DNA from: Pseudofabraea citricarpa
Lineage: Eukaryota > Ascomycota > Leotiomycetes > Helotiales > Dermateaceae
Reading direction: 5' to 3'
Length of the DNA: 64,000 nt
NCBI GenBank assembly: GCA_029641185.1
Contig: JAPWGK010000002.1
Location: 1,488,001 to 1,552,000, forward strand
The position numbers were made by a program, and so were the translations under genes. The notes under the pieces are model-generated. The model ran no database searches. It had not been told where the DNA came from and saw nothing but the letters and a program-made list of their open reading frames with translations. Below, piece after piece: positions 1 through 10,238 of this stretch (positions within the stretch are counted from its first letter, which is position 1; the number at the start of each line of letters is the position of its first letter).

Positions 1-475
1 TTCTCGCATTTCCATCTTCCCGGCATTCTCCTTTCTCACTATCTTGATCGCCTTGCTGCATCGGGATGGAGAGTTTTTCGTGAGGGCTAGCAAAATCAAA
101 TTATTCTTCATAACTAGGAAGTGGAGGATATATGATTAAAAGGTTGTTAGAGAGTTAATAACCTTGACTTTCATCTTGAATTAGATCTTGTCAAGACTTC
201 ATTTATTTTCCGAAAAACTGAATGTGGGTCAGATGCTGCTCGTACCTCCATCCATGATAGTTGCACTATCTACATTATAGAACGGCCGAGACTCTGTATC
301 TTGAGATAGTCACTGATAGTTCAACTCCTGAAAGAAGGAAAACCATCCCATTAAATCAAACACTTATTCTCCTATCCCAAATCCAGAAATAAATCCATCG
401 TCACCACGTGATATACCGCACCAACCTCGCGCACTTCTCCCCTTGTTCAACGAGATATCTGATCTCTACAGCACG
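1..475. other. Intergenic sequence upstream of the MYND gene
   Basis: No open frame with coding character was seen on either strand. It presumably holds the promoter of the MYND-finger gene that starts at 476. A palindromic CACGTG element lies about 70 bases upstream of that start, a common bHLH-type site in fungi, though its use here is only a guess. Confidence 0.4.
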
Positions 476-1167
476 ATGGCATCCACCAGTAAACCCACAC
501 CTCCCTGCGTGATCTGTGCCTTCCCATCGAAAAGCCACTGTGGAGGCTGCAAGAAGGTTGCATACTGTTCGACCGAGCACCAGAAGGTGGTAAGTAAGCC
601 AAGACGCACGAAAGCAAAATCCCAGGGGCAAGAGCAATGTAACGTATAATCCAGGGCTGGGCAAAACACAAGAAACTCTGCAAGATCTACCAGCTTCCCT
701 CGCCCCCAGCTGCTGATACGTACTGTGGATTGTGTGGTAAACAAAACGGGCCGTTGACGAAGACGACATGCTGCAGCAAGACGATCTGCAACGACGACAA
801 CGGCAGCCCGTTCTCGGACTCGTGCATGCGTAAGCATATGAGGTACACGCTCTGTGGCTATCACCATAACTATGGCCACGACCGCAAGGTTTTCTGGAAG
901 GACTGCAAGACTTGCTTGGATCGCTTTGACAGCGAGAGTCTTGCTACCCAAGGCACGAGCTCGTTTAACTTCCGCGAGGATGCTTGGAGGGAAGATGGAC
1001 CCCTTTTCGAACCAGCTAAGTGTGTTACGTGCAAAAAGGTCATCAAGATCTCCACCGAGCCGCATACGCTGGTTCCTGGCGGCTATGAGTGTATGAGGCA
1101 TGCTTCTTCGACTGCTGCGCTTGCGAGTATGGGAATGCAGGTTAAACCGGACATTCTGAACTCCTAG
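476..1167 (+). CDS. MYND-type zinc finger protein
   Basis: Two exons, 476..589 and 655..1167 (65-nt intron with GTAAGT donor and CCAG acceptor), giving about 208 aa. Splicing joins CSTEHQKV to GWAKHKKLCK, which completes a MYND finger (C-x2-C, C-x2-C, C-x3-C, H-x3-C pattern, residues about 10-48). MYND fingers bind proline-rich peptides of partner proteins and often act in transcriptional or chromatin complexes. The rest of the protein is also rich in Cys and His, with CGLCG, a CC pair, KHMRYTLCGYHH and a late C-x2-C, so it probably forms a second metal-binding module. I chose the ATG at 476 because it sits just before the finger; the upstream in-frame TTG at 443 is an unlikely start. No enzymatic domain such as SET is visible. 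The specific role is unknown. Confidence 0.85.
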
Positions 1168-2162
1168 ATATAGATTTATTACACTGTATCGTAATCTAAT
1201 TCTTTTGGTTCCAATCTAGTATGAGACCTGATTATAGATTTGTGTAGTGATGTCTTTTGTTGTCCGAGTAGCTTTACCCACAGGTTTCGACTGCAGCATG
1301 AGGTGGCAGACTTTGGATCCGGTCCAACTATAGTTCTAAGGAACTTCTCATCCTGTTATTTGTCAAGTACTCAAAATACAGAAAGCTAAGAAGATATGAA
1401 AACAGCCAAGAAGAATGCAAGGCATATGGTCGACCCTCTGAGCAAAAGAATGAGCATCGAATACATAGTGTTTAAGCCATATAGCCGGATGCGGTCCAAC
1501 AGCGAGAGATATATACTGAATAGAAGCCCCAAAGCTGTTGCACTTATACTATATGCAAGAGTGCTTGCCATCATATACCTTGTCGATAAATTTGCTAGGA
1601 ACAAAGCTCATCAACTCATCCACAACAGTGCCGCCCTGCCCTGAATCGGTTGTAGTTCTCGATCTGTGGTGTTCCCTCGCATGCTGGTCCAGGCTTCAGA
1701 TTTTGGGAAACTGCAGACCAGTATCAATACCACGTCGGTTTTGAGCCTGCTTACAGACAGCTTGGTGATTCAAAAGGGATTTTACTGCAAGGATTATCAA
1801 GCATCATATCCATGAACAATGCCAAGTATTGCCTGGGCTTGCTTGAATCAGCCGTACCGTTAGCAGTGGTCATGGTTGCAAGAAGTTTTAGATTAAAAGG
1901 GTGGAATAGTAATTCTTGCAGTAGGCTGAGGGACGTATCTGAATAGGAAAGTTTCACGGGAATGACATAAAATCTGCTAGTATTCTTCATTGTCTACGGC
2001 TAGAGGTTCCGTTTTGCAAAGCTGCATGGGGCCATATGTTGGCGGCAACTTCATCTAGAACTACAGTACTGCCTCGCTTGACCTTCTCAGCTGGTCATGC
2101 CTCACATCAATCATAATGAAAACCAGAGACTATCATCCCGTAGTATTCTTAGACCTCATAAT
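1168..2162. other. Intergenic sequence, no gene supported
   Basis: About 1 kb between two convergent genes. The open frames here are short, use no recognisable motif and look like chance. No RNA gene or repeat was recognised. The ends must contain the 3' untranslated regions of both flanking genes. Confidence 0.4.
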
Positions 2163-3490
2163 CTAGTGTTTTTGGGTCTCCGGAGCAAGTGCATCCTTCA
2201 ATACGAGATTCTCAAGTATCTCTATACTGTCCTGCGTCTCCGCGTCAATTCTCGCAATTCGACTCGCAATTTTCTTCCCCAAATTCTCAGTCCGGTTCGC
2301 ATATGCAGTGAAGATTTCTCTTTCTCTTTCCAGGGCTGAGATATTCTTCTGCCAGTGAATGAAACTGCGCATATCAACCACAGCGGATACACTGCCTGCT
2401 TGGATGCCAGCGATTATGGCCTTAAACCCGATTTCTGCATTTGACGCTGTTGTTTCCGATGTGTCTGGGGGCTTGTCTGCAGTAGATGGGACAGGAGTAG
2501 GAGTGGTTTCCGTGTCTAGCTGGCCTTCGTTGACTGGTTGCGTATCCAACACTCGGTCTGGTGTGGCCAAGGGGGTTCTTAGAGTAGAAGATCCAGAAAG
2601 AGGTGTTGATGGAGGTGTGAACTGCGTTTCTGTGGTTGATTCTGATGTACCCGAGAAATCCTCTGGAGGCGATGAGTCGGAAGCAGACGTGGTTGCTGGA
2701 GCCAGTTGTTTTTTCGTGTCTGGTTGCTCTTTCGAAAGTTGGGCTGGTACAAATGGGATGGATTGTGGAATGGATGATGCAGAAGTAGCTACATCCTCTC
2801 GGACCCACACGAGTAGATGAGGGAGACGATCCTGTGCAGATGTAAGCTCTAAGAAACAATAGCTACAATACAAAGATGGGGGAGAAATACCTTTGGAGGC
2901 GTAGCCAAAGGTGTGCGAGTAGCACTTTCCAACTTGTTATCATATCTATACCACGGGCTATCTGCCTCAAAGGCCTTTCTCGTAAATATGGCTTCCGGAT
3001 AGAAAGCATCAACCGCGACCAGAAGATATCGAACATGGCTAGGGTTTGGACACTCGACTTCCGCACCGGGTGGTCCCCACTTGACATATGGCGAAACGTT
3101 GATGGCCATAGGTAGCTTGATTTGAGCACCATGCTGGATGTTCATATCGGCTTCATCGTGTGCAAAGTGGAAAACGAGGGTTTGAGGCATAGCCAACCAC
3201 GTGGAGTTCTTGAGCAAATCTGCAACCTCCGTTGATGATTTGGAACCCCAGAACTCAGCCGTGTCAGCATTGATAACTCTGACATTCATGCAATCCTTGA
3301 GCATCTGATAAATTGAAATCTTGTTTCCTTTGAGGTCGCGCGGGATACTCAAGTTGATCGTGTATGCGTGGCGAAGAACTGAAAACTCGTAGGATGAGCC
3401 CGGGAGTTCTGAGCATAGTCTTCGGACATATTGGATATGTTCAATCAGAGGAAGATTAAAGAAAGATCGTTCTGTGGTATCGCCCTCCAT
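2163..3490 (-). CDS. Ubiquitin-hydrolase (USP)-like protein, probably catalytically dead
   Basis: Two exons, 3490..2891 and 2831..2163 (59-nt intron), about 422 aa. Residues about 90-205 resemble the C-terminal half of a USP/UCH peptidase domain: MPQTLVFHFAHDE matches the usual LPxxLxxHLKRF strand, LPMAINVSPYV matches the next strand, and YLLVAVDAFYP followed by WYRYDN matches the Y-x-L-x-A-V-V-N to WYxFDD block. The catalytic His box (GHY) that should lie between these last two is replaced by residues like PEAIFTRK, and no Cys box (GNTCY type) is visible at the N-terminus. The second half is Ser/Thr/Pro-rich and low in complexity, then ends in a charged helical stretch (ISALEREREIF, RIARIDAETQD). 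I chose the ATG at 3490; the frame extends upstream only to a GTG. It could be a ubiquitin-binding pseudoenzyme, or the resemblance could be partial convergence. Confidence 0.72.
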
Positions 3491-4326
3491 CTTTGTTCGC
3501 GGATTCGTCTTCGATCTTGACAAATGCTTCGATACTGGCACTGCTTCGATGGCGGGCTCGCTGGTATCAGTATTGGCACGGGTTCGTCGACTTGGATCAC
3601 TGCACTTACTGCTTTGGCTCAGATGCTGTGCTACTACAGCTCTCTAGAACTGTGCACGTTTAGATCTGTACTCGCAAACGTTGAAAGAAGATTAGCGTGT
3701 TGTAAGTGAATGGGATGATCTGCTCGCTAATGACTTTGTTGGAAGGCAACAAGCGACCAGGGAACGCGCGCAAGATTTTTAGACCTGATGCCTCACGCAC
3801 TGGCATGAACTATGCTTTGTGAGCTTTCTGCGTCAGATCAGCTCGGGAATTCAGTGGTTGGACTTCTTTTTCCCCCTCAAGTCTTATTGTCTGTCTTTTC
3901 TGTGGATATTGTCACTGGCTTTGGGCTTTGATAGATTCATTGTTTCACTGCCTACAAAGAGAGTAGATAAGCCCGTCGCAAAGGCTCTGAAATCAGTCAA
4001 TAACGAAACAGTTCTGCATTTGTCGCAATCTGCGTATGAATTCTCAACTATTGCACCCCACCCCTTTGCACACTATGCAAGGGCTTTGCCCTTCCATGTT
4101 TGTTTGTATTCAATGCGCATAGGATATGCGTCATTCCCAATATTATGCGTACTCGTAAGCTTTGTAATAGTGTGTTTTTATCGATGTGGCCAGGCGCTGG
4201 TGCAGATCGTGCATGGGCGGCGCGACACTTGCAATGCTAGCTTACCCACAACTCAAGTTCTGTTTCTCGACCTGAAGATACTTCTTTCTTCACATCCTTG
4301 GATCAACCAAAGGACTGCAATGAAAG
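3491..4326. other. Intergenic sequence between the USP-like gene and U2
   Basis: A 204-codon open frame runs through this stretch on the plus strand, but it continues into the U2 snRNA gene and has no recognisable domain, so I treat it as chance. It holds the promoter of the minus-strand USP-like gene and the 3' flank of U2. Confidence 0.4.
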
Positions 4327-4515
4327 GTGTTCGCGTCGTCTGGAGGCAGTGTGATACCAGAGACACAGTGAGGATGACCATGCGCAAGCACAGAGGGCCA
4401 AACTCGAAGGACAAAAATAAGTATAATCATTGATTGTCTCCTTAGAGACATTTCAGAGATTAAACTGAAAAGAACAGATACTACACTTGATCTAAGCCAA
4501 TAGGCAAAGAGAGCT
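4327..4515 (-). ncRNA. U2 spliceosomal snRNA
   Basis: Read on the minus strand from about 4515, the sequence has all U2 landmarks in order. The 5' stem-loop I is TTTGCCTATTGGCTTAGATC. It is followed by the branch-point recognition region GTGTAGTATCTGTTC, with the GUAGUA that pairs with the intron branch site. Stem-loop IIa is TTTTCAG...CTGAAATG, and IIb is GTCTCTAAGGAGAC. An Sm site lies in TTATTTTTGTCC, stem-loop III has a GTGCTTGCGCA hairpin, and stem-loop IV has CTGGTATC...GCCTCCAG. The length of about 189 nt fits typical U2. It pairs with pre-mRNA branch sites in the spliceosome, consistent with the many TACTAAC-like branch sites in this window. The 5' end is uncertain by a few bases, and the 3' end, set just after stem IV, by about 10. 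Confidence 0.96.
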
Positions 4516-4570
4516 AAAGAGGAAAGAAAAAGAAGAGGAAAGTAGGAGCGAGGAGGGGGTTTATATAACT
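4516..4570 (-). promoter_or_regulatory. Probable U2 snRNA promoter
   Basis: Directly upstream of U2 on the minus strand is a pyrimidine-rich tract (CTTTCCTCTTCTTTTTCTTT). A TATA-like TTATATAAAC lies roughly 45-55 nt before the RNA start. The tract, but not the TATA element, is also present in the truncated U2 copy, so it was carried along in that duplication. Promoter function is inferred from position. Confidence 0.55.
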
Positions 4571-5161
4571 TTTCAACCGCGCTAGAAGGGCTAGTATGTT
4601 TGCACTGTTTGTTCTGCTTTGTTCTGCAGAGCATGTGATTTCTCAGGTGTCCCAATCTTGATACAAACGCGAGAAATGCATGGTGGGGGCGAAAATTTGA
4701 ACCCTGATGAAGATCTTAACACCTCGCTTAACTTTTCAGTCCAGCCCAGCCCCCAGCCCCAGCCCCCATAATAATTACCCCTCTATCAATTTACGTTTGG
4801 CACTCTCTGTAAGATAACCAGTGATTCCTTTCATGGATAATACAATATCTCCTACAATGTGTGAAATGTCATGTTGGAGGACAAATTTAAGGTCCCTCGG
4901 TTAATCGCAGGTGAGAATGTAAGCGAACCCGACAATTACCAGCCGAGCCAGCCTAGATAATTACACTCCAGCAAGACACTGGAGGACAACCACTTCATAA
5001 ATCTTTGCCATCTGCAGTTAATTTAATATATTATCGACATCATTGAAAGTGTTACATGATTAGTTGAGAAGAAGTTCTTTGTTACCTGCCAACTTGAAGA
5101 ATTACCCTCTGCCACAAAAGAAAAAACGACAAGACAACCAACCATTAATCAGCTTGTTTAT

Positions 5162-5262
5162 TCCTCGCTCTCCCCTTTCCTCTTCTTTTTCTTTCCTCTT
5201 CACCTCTCTTTGCCTATTGGCTTAGATCAAGTGTAGTATCTGTTCTTTTCAGTTTAGTCTCC
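5162..5262 (+). pseudogene. Truncated, inverted U2 snRNA copy with upstream tract
   Basis: The plus strand repeats, nearly base for base, about 40 bases of the pyrimidine-rich U2 upstream tract and then the first 55-60 nt of U2: stem-loop I, the GTAGTA branch-recognition region and the start of stem-loop IIa. Identity stops after CAGTTTAGTCTC. The downstream sequence has no IIb, Sm site or stem-loops III/IV, so the copy cannot assemble a U2 snRNP. It lies in inverted orientation to the intact gene, with about 600 bases between the arms. It is best read as a segmental partial duplication rather than a retrocopy, because the non-transcribed upstream tract is included. Confidence 0.88.
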
Positions 5263-5917
5263 ATTGTTGGTATCTCCATTGTTGATAACTAAGGATTTGA
5301 GGCTACCTCAAATCCAGCGCCGTGGATACGAGGTTTCATGTCAGCCCGGACATTGTATTCCTAGAAACTGCTCGCTTTACGTCTCTGGGTACTAAGTAAG
5401 CTATGTAATCCTGCACCGAAAATGATTCTTGAGTTAACGGTCAAAATATGCCTACGTCTCGCAAGATCTCTTCCTCCCCGCCCTTCTTCCTTACGAGACC
5501 CGGATGAAGTACAGTATTCTTTAATAAGACGGCATTCTCGGTACGAGGAATTTGGCACACAGAATTTATTGGGAGGTTACGATGAGGTGTTTTTATAAGC
5601 AGTGGTATCATGACCTCTGGCTGAAAGTTCCCCTTCGGCTAGTAGAGTATGCCGATACCAAGAAAATGGTGACACAAGCAAGGAATCACAGAATTCTGTT
5701 GTGTACCGACTGCGTTAGAACCGAAATCCAGTAGTTTTATACGAATAATAAAAAATCAAGTCAATCATGAGTCGTCTATTCAAAGTTTGGGTTCAGGTCG
5801 AACTAAAGCTGGCACAAAATTTCCGCGTAAAGAGATGTAACATATTATTATTACTATCTCATAATAAGTTCAATTCTACTTCGCGGCGCTCCCCACCGTG
5901 TCCCCGAGAATTGGCGA
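5263..5917. other. Intergenic sequence, no gene supported
   Basis: No coding exon or RNA was recognised between the U2 remnant and the secreted-protein gene. Open frames near 5361-5734 are short and featureless. Confidence 0.4.
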
Positions 5918-6546
5918 TTAAGTAGTTGAGGGAGTGACATCGGTGGTAGTAACATCAACACAGTTTGCTCCCGTGGGATCAACAGTAAGCTGGGCCTTCC
6001 CATCGTGGCCAGACTGGCAAGCAGTACCGCTGACCAACTGGTTGTCGACAAGGCTGACGGCCTGGAAATCAGCACCAGCACAGTCCTGAGCCAAGAAGGT
6101 GGTTCCGTTGAAACCGACACAAGCTTGAGCATCGACGAGATCCGGTCGGAAATCAGCTGTGAAGGAGCGCTGGACAAGGAGCACGTTCTCTCCACCGATA
6201 GTCGATGGTGTCACTTGTCGGTCTGCGGCGGTGTTTACACAGGCTGCGTCAACCATCTCGCCTACTCATTATTAGTTTTCTTCTCGTCAGTATCAAGCGG
6301 GACATCTCTCATACCATTGTTACGGAAGGTGAGGCACTCGTTTCCGGGGATGCCACCGACTTCCTTCATGACGATTGTTGATCCAGCTGCCGCAGTGCTA
6401 GCACCGTTGTTTCCAGTGGTAGCGCCGGTATTTGAGGTGGCAGCGCCATTAGTATTGGCGGACGCAGACTCCTTGGTACCACGTGGTGCCGCAGAGACAG
6501 TGGCGTAGGTTGCAAAAGATGCAAAGATGATAGCGGAGAACTTCAT
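5918..6546 (-). CDS. Small secreted six-cysteine protein
   Basis: Two exons, 6546..6315 and 6261..5918 (53-nt intron, GTATGA donor, GAGTAG acceptor), 191 aa. A clear signal peptide (MKFSAIIFASFATYATVSA, cleavage near residue 19-20) is followed by a flexible Ala/Asn/Thr/Gly-rich segment to about residue 55. A compact C-terminal part then carries six cysteines, in the contexts NECLTF, AACVNT, QACVGF, QDCAG, TACQSG and ANCVDV, an even number that suits three disulfides. The frame ends with a Thr/Ser-rich tail. No transmembrane segment or GPI signal is obvious beyond the leader. It looks like a small secreted fungal protein of unknown function. Being host-directed (effector-like) is one possibility; a wall or extracellular-matrix protein is another. 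Confidence 0.85.
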
Positions 6547-9500
6547 GATGTTTGATGGCTTAAAGAGTTCTGGTAAAGAATGAATAATAGAATTGAAGAT
6601 ATAAATGAGGGTTTGAATTGAAACAAAAAGAAGGACCAGCCAAAGATACGACGAAGAGATGGAGAAGCAAGAGAAAGTGTCCCAAGGAAAGGGCAGGGAG
6701 ATCCTTTTATGATTGTCCCGACTTGCAGACTAATTGGTGATCATACAAGCTCTTGTTCAAGCCCGGTAGAGGAAGGATTTGGCGGCTCGTATGCTCTGGC
6801 CAGAAACCCTAAATTACATAATTTGACATGATCATCTTAACTCCGAAACACATGGTGTCTTGAATTATCCGATGAATCTATCTGAGACCTCGCTTACACC
6901 TGCAAACCGGTTCCCCTATTCGCTTGCACCTGCGCTTAAGCGGTTGCCCCGTGTTTTCACAATCTGCCCCCTGTGAAGATCATGAGGCGACAGGATCTCG
7001 TAGCTGGATGGAGAGATGAGACCGCTTATTGAGACGAAGCTCGCAAAGGAACTGCACAGCACCTTTTCCCTGGAAATACGATGCCTCATCGCCATCGTAT
7101 TCGCTCAAGAAAGTAGGTTAGAGCAATTGAATAAGACCCTAGGAGTCTGGACTTTTGAGTTGTAACATATTTTCCAGACTGCTCGTTGTTTAGACGAACA
7201 GGTATGGAGCATACGAGAAATATACCCCATATGTTATATAGCATCTGCTTCACTCTCCGAACGAAAAGAGTTGATGAGATACCCAGCTTGGGTAAAGCTT
7301 GGTGATAATATTATAGAAATATTGTCGTTATAACGTTGCAACACTTAGAGCAGAGCGGGCTTGGATACCTGAGAACCCGTATATTCTCTACCGTGTCTGA
7401 AAATGCTACATAGGAGACAAAAGGTATCAAACAGTATATAGTTTTGAACGTAAATTCTTCAGCAGAATAGAATTATAAGGGCGACGAGTCAACATTCTCA
7501 AGTCGAGGAATGATTCCAAGTGGTTGTGCCAGAACAAAATCAGAAGTATCACTTTTTGCTAAAGACTTCCTCAACAATTTCTCCATGATACCCACCCTTC
7601 ATTATTATTCTAGGCACTCAGCACCACCACTCATAATATCTCCGAGTTCACGCTATCTAGAAGGTCAATATTTTTGTCTTCCTGCAGGTGAGACCTGACT
7701 AAGCTGTTTTGTGTGTGAACGTAAGTTACTCATCAGCTAGTCATGTAGGATTCGCCTCGGATTATTAGGCCCTCGTTAACCACGAGGTCTACGAACAGGC
7801 CTCCAGCCTATCATATAGATGAAAATAACAGTTGAAAGACAATCCAGATGGGAAACGGCTAGGAAAGAATAATTACTAGTACCACCTTGTTGGCGAAATC
7901 TACTAAATGTTCAGACCCGGCTAGAGACACAAGAAAATGATACGAGCTGTATGTCTGTCCAGGTGGTCGGCAGAGATTACTATCAGGCTGACCATCCTGA
8001 CATCGTAACAGGCAAGGGACAGATGGAGTCATGCACATCCTGAGCCCCATAGTACAGCCAACAAAACAGTCTTGCCGTTGTGTCATGACCCGTGCACAGT
8101 CAAGCAGTGCCACAAGTAATACATTGTGACATGATAAGACCAATTTCGATTCCCAAAAACCCACGAGAAAATCTCAGGGTCCATGTGCGAGAACCCGTCG
8201 GAGCAAACAGCCGGTAGCACATGAAGATGGGAGTAAAGATTGATCTGACAAGCGGATGATCGATCCTAGCCTATCGTGCAACGTTGATATTAGAATGGAG
8301 ACAACACCTGCCATAGTCGAGTAAAGCTTTGAAAGTTCCCAGCATTCGTATATGACAGATGGCCATTTCGCTGGTTCTCCACAAACAGACTCGGATCTGT
8401 ACCTTCTCGTAAGCACTGCGGTGGTGCTGGGTATCGGAATTGAGGGATCTCACCTCACCTTTCCTCTCTGAATCTGGTTGTGGGTCGCAATCATGATTGC
8501 CTTCCTCTACGGTGCTCCAAGGTAACTCACGTACATGCACCAAGTCATTGCACCTTGCATGCCTCCGAAGTCGGATGATATGTCTGGATTTAAACGACCC
8601 CTTTACACAGCAAACTCCATTAAGGCAGAAGGTCCAGACAAATCCGACAGTTTGGAATCTCGAGACCATTGGATCGCCCAAGTGCACAACACAGCGTCGG
8701 CCTGAAATACCAAGGAGCAAATCGCTGTATTCACTCTAGTGCATGGGAGTTGGCAGCTGCTACTGTATCTCGAAAAAAAAAAAAAAAAAAAAAAAAGATG
8801 GCTCGCATGCCTAGCCACCCGTGAAGTTCGTTCTGCAGTTTTCGCAAACGGGATATTTGGGGGTACACTGGAGGCTGGACCAATATGTGGACAATCGGGA
8901 AGAAGCACTTGGCCTCCCCGTACCCCACGCCGGATACCATGAGGGGGCAATAGTTGAATTGCTGTCATTCGCTGGGCTGTGCGACTACATCTCGCCAGCA
9001 TCTGCAGCTGCAGCCAAAAGTCCCAGGCAGAGTGCCTGATCCAGACACTTTAGGCTGTTCCTAGGGTCCGGGTGGCCACGACACACCGATATTTGATTTA
9101 AGAGGGAAGGACTCTCTGGCCTTTGCTTGCACCGCTTTCCGGATTGTTGAAAATGACCGAACGATGCGCGCTGTCAAAGGTGTCCACGAGCACAGATGGC
9201 GGCCCTTTCGTCCCACGGTCTTTGTCACGATTACGATGACTGCCTCACGGATGCGATGGATGGTAATCGGCCACGGCGAACTCGGAGTATGATCATGGCC
9301 TCCTTGATCCCTCCCTCTCTCCCTCCTGCTTCTCCTCCTCCTTCTCCCTGGGGATGGCGAGCGAGCCTCTGCGAGTCTGCGAGTCTGCGGTAACCAGAGA
9401 TGTTGTGCCACGGGCGGAATCTGACTGACCTGGCTGACCCCACGGCGACAGGACACAGGCCGAGCAGGCCCTGCAGGCCCTGCATATCAAGGCTTAGGTC

Positions 9501-10238
9501 TTGTGCTCCCACGCGACTCGAAGCCGTCGGTGGGATGCAGACGCTGGAATTGATCGGTTCCCATTGGTCTTTGACCCTGTCCTGAGCGGGCGCATGGTGT
9601 CATTGCTGAGTAGTGTTATCGGATATAGGTTCATGATTCAGCTCTAAGCCAGAGGCGGTCAGGAAAAAAAGAGCGTAAGCAAAAAAGTGTCAAGGAGGAG
9701 GACGAGGACCAAGAGCAAAGAGGCACAGAGGCACAGAGGCACAGAGGCACGAGTAGGAGGTACAGCACCGTATGAAGAAGGATCCCTTGTTCCTGTGCCA
9801 ATGCTGAAGTGCGGTGCTGAAGCATTGCATAGCGGCCATTAAGCATTTCATAAATCATAGGAGTGTCTCAAGTTCAGTCTTCTGATGATCGAGCGAGCAT
9901 TGAACTTCCATCAGCTTCAGTCGCCGTCGCCCCACCTGCCTTATCGATACAGGGACGGACGCTACAATCAAGCTGTTCCCACTCGCAACTTTACACTTTT
10001 CATTCTCACGACATCTCCTTTCCTACTACAACTCTTGCTCCCGCTGGCATTCAACTTCTGTCTCCGTCACCCCTCAGTCCGAAAGAAACCCCTTCTCTGT
10101 CTTTAATCGACCGAACACCACCTTGGGCAAACTGGCTGCACCACACACCCGTCTGTCTTTGTTCACGGCACCGCTCGACCCACAAAGAGAGCATCACTCG
10201 TCATAATCCCCCATCGTTGGAGAATTCCAGCAACAAAG
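6547..10238. other. Long gene-poor stretch; includes trehalase 5' leader
   Basis: About 3.7 kb without a gene I can support. Open frames at 7859-9512 overlap one another on both strands and show no domain. Visible low-complexity items are a run of 24 A at 8773-8796 and four copies of an 8-bp unit (AGAGGCAC) around 9719-9750. The last few hundred bases are pyrimidine-rich and probably form the promoter and 5' untranslated leader of the trehalase gene. The open frame from 9863 begins with GTG, not ATG. Confidence 0.45.
9719..9750. repeat. Short tandem repeat, 8-bp unit x4
   Basis: Four consecutive copies of AGAGGCAC are visible. It lies upstream of the neutral trehalase gene in non-coding sequence. 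No function is suggested. Confidence 0.8.

Noticed and set aside
2359..2820. 153-codon plus-strand frame
   Set aside because: It is the shadow of the Ser/Thr/Pro-rich second exon of the USP-like gene.
3819..4433. 204-codon open frame on the plus strand
   Set aside because: It runs antisense through the U2 snRNA gene and has no recognisable domain.
4440..5265. Inverted repeats first read as terminal repeats of a MITE or foldback transposon
   Set aside because: The repeated sequence is the U2 snRNA 5' part with its upstream tract; no target-site duplication or transposon end was seen.
8773..8796. Run of 24 A as a possible poly(A) tail of a retrocopy
   Set aside because: No coding or RNA-like sequence precedes it and no flanking direct repeats were found by eye.
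8174..9512. Cluster of overlapping open frames on both strands
   Set aside because: They overlap one another, have no shared splice model or motif, and one contains translated homopolymer runs.
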